NCBI GenBank assembly: GCA_003531585.1
Contig: DQFX01000042.1
Location: 1-34,239 of the forward strand
DNA: 34,239 bases
Direction: 5' to 3'
Source of the DNA: Oscillospiraceae bacterium
Lineage (GTDB): Bacteria > Bacillota > Clostridia > Oscillospirales > Ruminococcaceae
Positions 1 to 6,138 of this stretch are shown here, in pieces. Position numbers and translations under genes: made by a program. The notes beneath the pieces were generated by a model that saw only the letters and a list, made by a program, of their open reading frames with translations, made no database searches and was not told the origin of the DNA. The stretch's first letter is position 1. Every line of letters begins with the position of its first letter.

Positions 1-47
1 TGGGTGTTGATTTTTTTTACAGCACCTTTCTCTTTTTATGTGTTGTG

Positions 48-227
48 TTATGCCGATTTAGTATCGAACAGCTTTTTCACTTCATCAAGAGGAAGTTTCG
101 TAAGCCTGGCGATTTTCTCCATGTCGCGCATGCCATCGTTCCATAACTCCATTGCCATGCTGATTGAACGTTCGTTCGCTGCACGAATAGCCCTCTTTTC
201 AGCGTAATCTTCCATCAGTTTACACAT
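48..227 (-). CDS. Stand-alone Rpn C-terminal tail protein, copy 1 (59 aa)
   Basis: This small gene encodes only the C-terminal tail of the Rpn-like nuclease at 468-1295. The proteins share the opening MCKLMEDYA and an ending of the form LTxLPLxxVKxLF, with a Lys/Arg/Ala-rich segment between them that varies in length. I chose the ATG at 227 because it matches the internal ATG of the full gene; an in-frame TTG at 251 would add eight residues. Homology continues upstream of the ATG (GGTGTTGATAC), so the duplicated unit included the leader. No nuclease residues are present. By analogy with E. coli Rpn, whose separately made C-terminal fragment inhibits the full nuclease, it could be an antitoxin or decoy. 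It could equally be a decaying duplicate, although the frame is intact. Confidence 0.55.
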   Translation of the reverse strand: MCKLMEDYAEKRAIRAANERSISMAMELWNDGMRDMEKIARLTKLPLDEVKKLFDTKSA

Positions 228-257
228 AGTATCAACACCTGCTTCAATCAAAAAGGG

Positions 258-413
258 CTAAGCAGACTTACCTTCAAACAGCTTTTTCACTTCATCAAGA
301 GGAAGCTTGGTAAGTTTTGCGATTTTTTCGATATCCCTGATTCCATCTTTCCAGAGTTCAACTGCAATCGACTTTGTTCTCTTGTCAGCATAATCTTCCA
401 TCAACTTGCACAT
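258..413 (-). CDS. Stand-alone Rpn C-terminal tail protein, copy 2 (51 aa)
   Basis: This is a second orphan copy of the Rpn C-terminal tail, lying between copy 1 and the full nuclease gene. It starts MCKLMEDYADKR and ends LTKLPLDEVKKLFEGKSA. It lacks eight residues of the Lys/Ala-rich segment that are present in copy 1. Upstream, the sequence GGTGTT-ATACC has lost one G compared with GGTGTTGATACC in the full gene, so it could not be read as a longer fusion; the ATG at 413 is the only sensible start. A weak ribosome-binding site (AAGG followed by TTGGTG) sits about 10-16 bases upstream. It may be a trans-acting inhibitor like copy 1, or a remnant. Confidence 0.5.
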   Translation of the reverse strand: MCKLMEDYADKRTKSIAVELWKDGIRDIEKIAKLTKLPLDEVKKLFEGKSA

Positions 414-467
414 GGTATAACACCAACCTTACTGTTGTTACTTGGATAAATCATAATGCGAATAATG

Positions 468-659
468 TTATGCAATTTTGCCCTTAAAGAGTTCTTTGAC
501 CATTTCAAGAGGAAGATCCGTTAGCCCAGCAATCTGTTGTAAGTCCCTAATTCCGTTGTTCCACAGTTTTAATGCAATGCTAATAGACTTTTCATTTGCC
601 GCTATTTCAGCAGCTTTTCTAGCCCTTTTATCAGCATAATCTTCCATTAACTTACACAT
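468..659 (-). CDS. Candidate intragenic small protein (RpnS-like, 63 aa)
   Basis: This reading frame is the last 63 codons of the nuclease gene, read in the same frame from an internal ATG (Met213). AAGGAGGGTG, close to an ideal ribosome-binding site, lies at 668-677, with 10-11 bases between its core and the ATG. The two stand-alone tail genes downstream begin at the equivalent ATG, which supports this as a natural start. E. coli Rpn genes make an inhibitor from an internal start in the same way. The internal start is inferred, not proven; the purine-rich run also encodes K-E-G and could be coincidental. Confidence 0.45.
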   Translation of the reverse strand: MCKLMEDYADKRARKAAEIAANEKSISIALKLWNNGIRDLQQIAGLTDLPLEMVKELFKGKIA

Positions 660-1295
660 GGTATCAACACCCTCCTTGCTTTCCTTAAAGTATTCCGTCC
701 GTCTGGACAGAAGCTCATAGTTCATTTTATGCGGATCCTTGCAGAAGAAATCCTGCATCAGCTTCCCTACTGCGGAATCATCACGGTTTGCGCCGTTTAC
801 ATATATTATGCTCGATTCATCGCCGTATACGACATTACCCATGTTGGTTACGCACCGCGTTATTGTGTACATCGGAAGTCCGGCATGGAAATAGTCGTTT
901 TCCGTTATGAATATCACATAAGTCTTGGGGAGCTTCTCAAAGTTATCTCCTGTATCAAGCGTGTTGCAGTCCAACAGGCTGCTGTTATACTGTCCACGCT
1001 TCGGAACTGCTCCCTTGTCGCTGCGCTGTACCTCAACATCGTATTTTGCTCCGGTGCTGTCAACAGCGTAGATATCCAGCTTGGCGGAACGTCCCTGAAT
1101 GTTTTTCAGTTCGTACTGCGTTACAGCCTCCTGCACAGTCAGGTCGTCCCGACCGAGGATTATCCTGAGCAGAAGCTCCGCACAGGCTTTGTCCTCAAAC
1201 ACCTTGCTCATGAACGTATCGTCCATCAGCCGGAAATTTTTGATTATCTCTTCCTTTTCCTTACGGTCGTCAAGTAATTCTTGCTCGTTTGCCAT
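468..1295 (-). CDS. Rpn-family / PD-(D/E)XK nuclease (PDDEXK_2 transposase-like), 275 aa
   Basis: The protein is a predicted DNA endonuclease of the Rpn/PDDEXK_2 group, often annotated as a PD-(D/E)XK nuclease family transposase. The N-terminal two thirds carries the nuclease core: Asp74 in KLDIYAVD, and Glu88 and Gln90 in YDVEVQRSDKG form the D-x13-E-x-Q signature. Residues from about 213 form a helical tail with a variable Lys/Ala-rich stretch and a helix-turn-helix-like ending. In E. coli, Rpn proteins are toxic nucleases linked to phage defence and their C-terminal domain is also translated separately as an inhibitor. A strong ribosome-binding site precedes Met213 here, as expected for that arrangement. 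The gene has its own sigma-A promoter at 1318-1346 and an AAGGAAAG site before the ATG. The region is AT-rich relative to its neighbours, which suggests acquisition. Confidence 0.85.
   Translation of the reverse strand: MANEQELLDDRKEKEEIIKNFRLMDDTFMSKVFEDKACAELLLRIILGRDDLTVQEAVTQYELKNIQGRSAKLDIYAVDSTGAKYDVEVQRSDKGAVPKRGQYNSSLLDCNTLDTGDNFEKLPKTYVIFITENDYFHAGLPMYTITRCVTNMGNVVYGDESSIIYVNGANRDDSAVGKLMQDFFCKDPHKMNYELLSRRTEYFKESKEGVDTMCKLMEDYADKRARKAAEIAANEKSISIALKLWNNGIRDLQQIAGLTDLPLEMVKELFKGKIA
668..677 (-). promoter_or_regulatory. Internal ribosome-binding site in the Rpn gene
   Basis: On the minus strand the sequence reads AAGGAGGGTG, followed by TTGATACC and then ATG. It is stronger than the site in front of the full-length gene (AAGGAAAG). 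Confidence 0.45.
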
Positions 1296-1317
1296 TGGAA
1301 TTACTTTCCTTAATTAA

Positions 1318-1346
1318 AGTATAGCATATTACTGCTGAAAAATCAA
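1318..1346 (-). promoter_or_regulatory. Sigma-A promoter of the Rpn gene
   Basis: The elements are TTGATT (1341-1346), a 17-base spacer and TATACT (1318-1323), with an extended -10 TG one base upstream. Transcription would start near 1311, about 16 bases before the ATG at 1295. Confidence 0.6.
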
Positions 1347-1350
1347 GCGA

Positions 1351-1959
1351 TTATATGTATCTTTCTGGAAAACGCAGATTTCCCGAAAACTTAAGAAATC
1401 GCTTATTTTTTTTGCTTAAAATAGTACGCTTCGCATCGCCGAAACGCTGGAAATGTACAACTTCACGCGCCCGCAGGAATTTGATCACCTCGTTGACGTC
1501 CGGGTCGTCCGAAAGACGAAGTATATTGTCATAAGTCGCGCGAGCCTTCTGCTCCGCCGCCATGTCCTCGACGATATCGGCGATCGGATCGGCCTTCACC
1601 GCGAAATAAGCCGCGCTGAATGGTACTCCCGCCGCATTGACCGGGTAAACTCCGTTTGCATGCCCTGCGTAGTAATCGCCGTTCCCATACTTATCGAAGC
1701 TCTTTGCCCCTTCTCCGTCGGTCAGCTGTCCTACTATGCTGCCGATTATCTCAAGATGCCCCAGCTCCTCGGTGCCTATGTCCGTAAGAAGCCCCTTGCC
1801 CATGTTATCCGGCATTGTGAACCGCTGGGAAAGGTACCTCAGCGACGCGCTTAATTCGCCATCAGCTCCGCCGTACTGTTCCAGTATTATACCCGCAAGC
1901 CGGGGATTGCGGTTCTTTATGCAGACCGGGATCTGCGTTCTCTTCTCAAAAACAAACAT
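1351..1959 (-). CDS. cotJC: CotJC, manganese-catalase-family spore coat protein
   Basis: CotJC belongs to the dimanganese catalase family and is found in the spore coat or outer spore layers, where it may remove peroxide. The 202-residue protein keeps the family's metal-ligand segments: GADGELSASL near residue 32, TEELGHLEIIG, AEQKARATYD and REVVHFQRF, supplying the expected Glu and His ligands. It also has the typical CotJC opening (VFEKRTQIPV) and the segment NAAGVPFSAAYF. It is slightly longer than the Bacillus protein (about 189 residues) owing to a basic C-terminal end. It is the third gene of a cotJA-cotJB-cotJC operon and starts 12 bases after cotJB stops. Confidence 0.95.
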   Translation of the reverse strand: MFVFEKRTQIPVCIKNRNPRLAGIILEQYGGADGELSASLRYLSQRFTMPDNMGKGLLTDIGTEELGHLEIIGSIVGQLTDGEGAKSFDKYGNGDYYAGHANGVYPVNAAGVPFSAAYFAVKADPIADIVEDMAAEQKARATYDNILRLSDDPDVNEVIKFLRAREVVHFQRFGDAKRTILSKKNKRFLKFSGNLRFPERYI

Positions 1960-1971
1960 CGCTCCGCCTCC

Positions 1972-2289
1972 TTACTTGAACGGCGCCCAGACGCCTTCGG
2001 GCCAGTCCCAGCATCCGTCCCTGCCCGCACTGCTTGCAGTCAGCGGGTAGAAGCTGTCCTCGAATGCAGCCTTGCACGCCATGTACTGACGGCACGCTTC
2101 CGCATACATCTCGACCGCGCGCTTGTCGTCAGGATGGGTATCCAGGTAGAGTTTCAGATCCTGCGCGAAGAAATCCGCCTCGGCTATCGCACGAAGGAGC
2201 TCCTCGCAGCTTGCGCTGTTTGTGCGCTGAGACTCCGGGCGCGGCGGACGCGGAGGCGGTCCTGGACGGCGATACATGTTATTTCCCAT
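1972..2289 (-). CDS. cotJB: CotJB, spore coat protein
   Basis: CotJB is a small spore coat protein encoded between cotJA and cotJC in many Bacillus and Clostridium species; its biochemical role is unknown. The 105-residue protein has a Pro/Arg-rich opening (about residues 5-20), then the conserved helical core with AEADFFAQDLKLYLDTHPDD and YAEACRQYM, and a Trp-rich ending typical of the family (WDWPEGVWAPF). Its start overlaps the last 11 bases of cotJA, so the two are probably translationally coupled. Confidence 0.92.
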   Translation of the reverse strand: MGNNMYRRPGPPPRPPRPESQRTNSASCEELLRAIAEADFFAQDLKLYLDTHPDDKRAVEMYAEACRQYMACKAAFEDSFYPLTASSAGRDGCWDWPEGVWAPFK

Positions 2290-2452
2290 TCCAAAGCCCC
2301 CTTTCGTACTCGTCGATCGTTATATTCAGCTCCGGAAATATCGTGCCCACACACAGCGCCTTGTTCGGCGGGTACACCTTTTCCATGCGCTGCCATGGAA
2401 CGTATGCGTAACCTACGTTCCGTGCCGCTTCGCACTCGTTTATCTTGTTCAT
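2279..2452 (-). CDS. cotJA: CotJA, spore coat associated protein (57 aa)
   Basis: This is the first gene of the cotJ operon. The 57-residue protein has the family pattern: a central segment YVPWQRMEKVYPPNKALCVG, then TIFPELNITIDEYERG. A good ribosome-binding site (AAAGGAG) lies eight bases before the ATG. In B. subtilis, cotJA is needed to place CotJC in the coat. The stop codon lies within the start region of cotJB. Confidence 0.92.
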   Translation of the reverse strand: MNKINECEAARNVGYAYVPWQRMEKVYPPNKALCVGTIFPELNITIDEYERGLWNGK

Positions 2453-2496
2453 TCGGATAAACTCCTTTCGTTAGAATTGCGATGCTATCGCTGCTT

Positions 2497-2524
2497 TATT
2501 GTATGAATCCGCAGCCTTTTTGGT
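2497..2524 (-). promoter_or_regulatory. Candidate late mother-cell promoter of cotJABC
   Basis: On the minus strand CATACAATA (2497-2505) matches the -10 of sigma-K (CATAnnnTA) and also the -10 of sigma-E (CATACAnT). An ACC 16 bases upstream (2522-2524) fits the loose sigma-K -35; no good sigma-E -35 is present. Start of transcription would be about 40 bases before cotJA. Confidence 0.45.
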
Positions 2525-2538
2525 CACACCGGATTGAT

Positions 2539-2568
2539 GTAATATTTACGCAGTATCGCAAATACAAT
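2539..2568 (+). promoter_or_regulatory. Candidate sigma-E promoter of the yabM-like flippase gene
   Basis: GTAATATT (2539-2546), a 14-base spacer and AATACAAT (2561-2568) match the sigma-E pattern kmATATT-14-CATACAnT. The same GTAATATT and spacing occur before yabP at 5811. Confidence 0.55.
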
Positions 2569-2605
2569 TTACCAGGACACGCCATATACAACGAAAGGAA
2601 CTCCG

Positions 2606-4294
2606 ATGAACAAGAAATATATGAAAAACACCGCGATACTGTTCGCTTCCATGACTATCACAAAGATAGTCGGCGCAGTATTCAAAATACCACTCGCGAA
2701 CATTCTCGGCGGAACCGGCATGGGCTACTTCTCCACCGCGTACGGACTGTACTCCCCGGTATTCGCCCTGACCGCCGCGGGTATCCCCGCTGTAATGATG
2801 AGGCTCACCGCCCAGAACATCGCCGCAGGACGCCCGGAAAACGCGCTCCGCACCCGCCGGACGGCTCTCGCGCTGTTCTCCGTACTGGGACTTGCAGGTA
2901 CGCTTGTGGTCGCGCTGTTTTCCGCATTCTTTGCTGAGCACATCGCATGCTCTCCGGAAAGCACTCCGGCGGTAATCGCCATTTCCCCCGCAGTCATGAT
3001 ATGCTGCATAGCTTCCGTGCTGCGCGGCTATCACGAGGGGCTTTCAGACGTAGTTCCTTCCGCAGCAGCCGCAGTCGCCGAGGCTGTTTCCAGAGCCGCC
3101 GCCGGACTTGCCCTCAGCTACGGGGTGGTGTTCTATGCAAAATACCGGTTTGATAACGGGCTGGACGTTTTCGGCATGCAATATGCGGACTACTCCTCCG
3201 CCTACGCCGCCGCGCTTCCCTATGCCGCTGCCGGAGCAATCGCGGCGGTCTCCCTGAGCGAACTGTGCGGTCTTATCTCTCTGCTGATATCCGACCGAAA
3301 GCGCCGCACATACCCCGCGCCGGACAGCACTCCGGCAGACAGGAAACGCGTCATCGGATTCCGGCTGATACGCGAGATAATACCGGTCGCGGCTTCTGCC
3401 CTAGTAATGAACTGCGTATCCTTCATCGACCTGCTGACCGTCACCCGCACCCTGAAAGCCTCCGCTGAAATGAACGCTGTATACTTCCAGCGCGAATTCT
3501 CTGATATACTACCCGCCGCCGGAGGACTTCCCGGACTTGCAAACTTCATGTACGGAAGCTACACCGGGATCGCAATGACAATGTTCATGCTGATCCCCTC
3601 GTTTGCTGGCATGACAGAAAAGACCTCCGTGCCGGAAATCGCCGCCGCATGGGAACGCAAAGACGAAAACGCAGCGGCGCAGGGCTGCTGTACGCTGTTC
3701 CGCGCCGCGGCTGCTATCGGATTCCCGGCATGCGTCGGTGCCGCCGTCCTCGCGGAACCGCTGCTCTCCATGCTGTACCGCAGCCGCACAGCCGAGGTCA
3801 GCGCCTGTGCCGGAGCCTTCGCGGTTCTGTGCGCCGGAGGTCTTTTCATGATAATCGCTTCGGCTATGTTCGGAGTGTTCCAGGCTATCGGAAAGGCACA
3901 TATCCCGCTTATTCTCATGTGCTGCGCTGTTGCTCTCAAGGCTTTGCTGAATCCGCTGCTGATATCAATTCCCGCGCTGAATATCTCCGGCGCCGCTGTT
4001 TCTACCGCCGCGGGTTACATCGTGATGGCTGCCGCCGGGTCGCTGATTCTACGAAGAAAACTCGGCGGGAAGATCAGTGTTTTCGCCTGCGTGAAGCGTC
4101 CGCTGTTCTGCTCGCTGCTCTGCGGAGTTTCCGCCGCGCTTGTGTTCCAGGTGGTGAAAAACGCGCTGCCATCGCCTCTGAACGTCATTACAGCCGTGTT
4201 TGCAGGCGCTATTGTTTATGGAATATCACTAATTTCAACATTAGATTTTCGTAAAAAGCGCCGATTAATAAAATCTGTCGGAAAAAATTTATAA
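2606..4294 (+). CDS. SpoVB/YabM-like polysaccharide flippase (MOP/MATE superfamily)
   Basis: This is an integral membrane protein of the MOP flippase superfamily, in the SpoVB/YabM/MurJ-like group that moves lipid-linked wall precursors across membranes; SpoVB acts in spore cortex formation. The 562 residues contain about 14 hydrophobic segments and open with the conserved pattern MNKKYMKNTAILFASMTITK, followed by KIPLANILGGTGMGYFSTAYGLY. The gene occupies the yabM place directly before mazG, as in B. subtilis, and has a candidate sigma-E promoter, which supports a mother-cell role. The ribosome-binding site is AAAGGA before the ATG. The exact lipid substrate cannot be read from the sequence. 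Confidence 0.85.
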   Translation: MNKKYMKNTAILFASMTITKIVGAVFKIPLANILGGTGMGYFSTAYGLYSPVFALTAAGIPAVMMRLTAQNIAAGRPENALRTRRTALALFSVLGLAGTLVVALFSAFFAEHIACSPESTPAVIAISPAVMICCIASVLRGYHEGLSDVVPSAAAAVAEAVSRAAAGLALSYGVVFYAKYRFDNGLDVFGMQYADYSSAYAAALPYAAAGAIAAVSLSELCGLISLLISDRKRRTYPAPDSTPADRKRVIGFRLIREIIPVAASALVMNCVSFIDLLTVTRTLKASAEMNAVYFQREFSDILPAAGGLPGLANFMYGSYTGIAMTMFMLIPSFAGMTEKTSVPEIAAAWERKDENAAAQGCCTLFRAAAAIGFPACVGAAVLAEPLLSMLYRSRTAEVSACAGAFAVLCAGGLFMIIASAMFGVFQAIGKAHIPLILMCCAVALKALLNPLLISIPALNISGAAVSTAAGYIVMAAAGSLILRRKLGGKISVFACVKRPLFCSLLCGVSAALVFQVVKNALPSPLNVITAVFAGAIVYGISLISTLDFRKKRRLIKSVGKNL

Positions 4295-4300
4295 AACCCC

Positions 4301-4329
4301 TTGAAAAAAGCGCGAAAATAGGGTAATAT
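4301..4329 (+). promoter_or_regulatory. Sigma-A promoter of mazG
   Basis: TTGAAA (4301-4306), a 17-base spacer and TAATAT (4324-4329) lie in the short gap between the flippase gene and mazG. Transcription would start near 4336. Confidence 0.6.
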
Positions 4330-4378
4330 ATAGAAGGTATCGCCTCAAAAGGGCTTAAATAAAAGGCTGGTGTATATT

Positions 4379-5173
4379 ATGGCAAACTTTGACTTCAAGG
4401 ACAAATACGATATCAACGACCTCAGGAAAATCATCGAAATTCTGAGATCCGAAAATGGCTGCCCCTGGGACAAGGTTCAGACTCACGAGAGTATTCGCAC
4501 CGATCTTATCGAGGAAACCTACGAGGTATGTGAGGGCATCGACAAGAACAGCCCCGAAATGCTTCGCGAAGAGCTTGGCGACCTGCTGCTCCAGATAGTA
4601 TTCCATGCGCAGATCGAACGTGAAAACGGAACGTTCGATTTCGACGATGTGTGCAATGATATCTGCCAGAAGCTGGTTTATCGTCACCCTCATGTTTTCG
4701 GCGAGGTCAAGGTGGACGGCAGCGAGGAAGTCCTCAAGAACTGGGACGCGCTGAAACGTGAATCCAAGCACCAGGATACCTTTACTGAGACGCTGGAGAG
4801 CGTACCTAACACATTCCCTGCCCTGCTTCGCGGAGAAAAGATCTGCAAGCGCGCTTCAAGAGCCGGATATCCGATGAACTCAGCAAAGGAATTTGCAGAC
4901 AGGATACGCGCGAATCTTGATATGCTGGAGGCAAACGGCTTCGAGGTCAATTCGCAAAATCAACAGACATGCGGAAAAATGCTGCTCGATTTTTGTAATT
5001 TGGACAGAATTTTGAAAATCGACGGCGAAAAAGCCTTGACATACGCTTCAAATGCGTTTATAATAAACTTCAGCCGCGCCGAAAAGATGGCGGCGGAAAA
5101 GGGCAAAAAGCTCGACGAGATGTCAGAGGACGAACTCGCAGAGCTTATGAAAGTGATATTTGACGGTCAGTAA
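4379..5173 (+). CDS. mazG: MazG nucleoside triphosphate pyrophosphohydrolase, with an altered second domain
   Basis: MazG hydrolyses NTPs and dNTPs to monophosphate and pyrophosphate and is a house-cleaning enzyme. The 264-residue protein has a normal first MazG domain: ENGCPWDKVQTHESIRTDLI, then EETYE (45-49) and EELGD (64-68), the magnesium-binding pairs. The second domain keeps the fold-like pattern PALLRGEKICKRASRAGYP but, where E. coli MazG has EEMGDLLF, it reads CGKMLLDFCNL, so the metal ligands are gone. The ATG at 4379 begins the family-typical MANFDFKDKY; an in-frame GTG at 4370 is possible. The gene is equivalent to yabN of B. subtilis. A strong promoter for hup lies inside its 3' end. 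Confidence 0.9.
   Translation: MANFDFKDKYDINDLRKIIEILRSENGCPWDKVQTHESIRTDLIEETYEVCEGIDKNSPEMLREELGDLLLQIVFHAQIERENGTFDFDDVCNDICQKLVYRHPHVFGEVKVDGSEEVLKNWDALKRESKHQDTFTETLESVPNTFPALLRGEKICKRASRAGYPMNSAKEFADRIRANLDMLEANGFEVNSQNQQTCGKMLLDFCNLDRILKIDGEKALTYASNAFIINFSRAEKMAAEKGKKLDEMSEDELAELMKVIFDGQ
5036..5064 (+). promoter_or_regulatory. Consensus sigma-A promoter of hup, inside mazG
   Basis: TTGACA (5036-5041), exactly 17 bases and TATAAT (5059-5064) give a perfect match to the vegetative consensus. It lies within the mazG coding region, about 148 bases before hup, as expected for a gene making an abundant protein. Confidence 0.75.
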
Positions 5174-5211
5174 CCGTTGGATTATATAATTAATTTGGAG
5201 GTTCAAACAAC

Positions 5212-5487
5212 ATGACAAAGGCAGAATTAGTTACATCTATTGCTGAGAAGACTGGTCTTACCAAGAAGGATTCCGAGAAGGCTCTCGCAGCTTTCGTAGA
5301 CACCGTAACAGAGACCCTCGCAAAGGGCGATTCCATTCAGCTCGTAGGCTTCGGTACTTTTGAGGTACGCGAGCGTGCAGCTAGAGAGGGTATCAACCCC
5401 CGCACCAAGGAGAAGATCGAGATCGCTGCTACAAAGGTTCCTGCATTCAAGGCAGGCAGAGCTCTCAAGGACGCTGTAAGCGAGTAA
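5212..5487 (+). CDS. hup: HU-family DNA-binding protein
   Basis: HU is a small basic histone-like protein that bends and compacts DNA as a dimer. The 91 residues match HU along the whole length: MTKAELVTSIAEKTGLTKKD at the start, the signature GFGTFEVRERAAREGINPRT at about 47-66 with the DNA-contact arm, and VPAFKAGRALKDAV at the end. The ribosome-binding site is TGGAGG. Codon choice is the highly expressed type. In clostridia hup often sits between mazG and the S4-domain gene, as here. Confidence 0.97.
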   Translation: MTKAELVTSIAEKTGLTKKDSEKALAAFVDTVTETLAKGDSIQLVGFGTFEVRERAAREGINPRTKEKIEIAATKVPAFKAGRALKDAVSE

Positions 5488-5516
5488 TTGATCTGAACCG
5501 ATTTGACTGACAAAAC

Positions 5517-5548
5517 GCGGCGGGCTGCTTGCCTGCCGCTATTGTTTT
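5517..5548 (+). terminator. Weak intrinsic terminator after hup
   Basis: The stem GCGGCGGGC (5517-5525) pairs with GCCTGCCGC (5531-5539) with one G-U pair, a TGCTT loop, and a following TATTGTTTT. The imperfect T-run suggests partial read-through into rqcP. Confidence 0.6.
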
Positions 5549-5566
5549 ACAGAAAGCAGGTTTGAA

Positions 5567-5806
5567 ATGAGATTAGACAAATACCTCAAGGTTTCAAGAC
5601 TTATAAAGCGCAGAACAGTTGCAAACGAGGCTTGTGACGCGGAGAAGGTCTCCGTCAACGGTAAGCCCGCCCGCGCTTCCTACGACGTCAAGGAAGGCGA
5701 CATCATCGAGATCAGCATCGGAGCAAAGCCGCTCAAGGTGCGCGTGCTTGATGTCAAAGAATTCACGAAAAAAGAGGACGCAGCCGCTCTCTACGAGGTC
5801 GTCTGA
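5567..5806 (+). CDS. rqcP: RqcP (YabO), S4-domain ribosome quality-control factor
   Basis: RqcP is a small S4-domain RNA-binding protein. In B. subtilis it works with RqcH on stalled 50S subunits to add C-terminal alanine tails to incomplete proteins. The 79 residues contain the S4 pattern MRLDKYLKVSRLIKRRTVAN, then VSVNGKPARASYDVKEGDII, and the conserved ending FTKKEDAAALYEVV. Length and position (between hup and yabP) fit YabO. No rqcH is visible in this window. Transcription probably comes from the upstream hup or mazG promoters. Confidence 0.92.
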   Translation: MRLDKYLKVSRLIKRRTVANEACDAEKVSVNGKPARASYDVKEGDIIEISIGAKPLKVRVLDVKEFTKKEDAAALYEVV

Positions 5807-5810
5807 ACCT

Positions 5811-5840
5811 GTAATATTACGCCTCCTGCCTGAATATACT
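5811..5840 (+). promoter_or_regulatory. Candidate sigma-E promoter of yabPQ
   Basis: GTAATATT (5811-5818), a 14-base spacer and AATATACT (5833-5840) fit the sigma-E consensus. The -35 octamer and spacing equal those of the promoter at 2539. Transcription would start around 5846-5848, inside the loop of the hairpin at 5822-5860. B. subtilis yabP is sigma-E controlled. Confidence 0.55.
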
Positions 5841-5860
5841 TGTACAAATCAGGCAGGAGG
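5822..5860 (+). promoter_or_regulatory. Hairpin that hides the yabP ribosome-binding site in read-through RNA
   Basis: A perfect 12-bp inverted repeat pairs CCTCCTGCCTGA (5822-5833) with TCAGGCAGGAGG (5849-5860) around a 15-base loop. The right arm contains the whole yabP ribosome-binding site AGGAGG (5855-5860). No T-run follows, so it is not a standard terminator. Confidence 0.7.
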
Positions 5861-5866
5861 TGCTTT

Positions 5867-6133
5867 ATGCAGAATTCGTCGCAGCCGCATAACGTTATTA
5901 TGGAAAACCGCCGGGAGCTCCGCATTTCCGGCGTAAAGGACATCGACAGCTTTTCTGAGACAAAAATAGTTCTCAACACGATAATGGGCGAGTTGGTAGT
6001 CCGCGGAAGGGATCTCCATGTCAGGGCGCTGGAGGCAGAAACCGGCGATCTGTCGATGTTCGGAGATATAAAGAGCCTTTGCTACAACAGCTTCAGCAGC
6101 TCCGAAAACATGTTCGGAAAGCTTTTCAGGTGA
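5867..6133 (+). CDS. yabP: YabP, spore-formation protein
   Basis: YabP is a conserved sporulation protein made in the mother cell; its molecular function is unknown. The 88 residues show the family features: HNVIMENRRELRISGVKDID, then TIMGELVVRGRDLHV and the C-terminal GDIKSLCYNS. I chose the ATG at 5867, seven bases after AGGAGG, over an upstream TTG at 5840 that lies inside the hairpin loop. Translation is probably coupled to yabQ, whose start is just after the yabP stop. Confidence 0.93.
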   Translation: MQNSSQPHNVIMENRRELRISGVKDIDSFSETKIVLNTIMGELVVRGRDLHVRALEAETGDLSMFGDIKSLCYNSFSSSENMFGKLFR

Positions 6134-6138
6134 GCGCT

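Noticed and set aside
1..1350. The PDDEXK_2 transposase-like gene as part of an insertion sequence
   Set aside because: No terminal inverted repeats or target duplication were seen around it, and the family name transposase is historical.
5822..5860. The yabP hairpin as a terminator of rqcP
   Set aside because: No T-run follows the stem, and the right arm is the ribosome-binding site of yabP.
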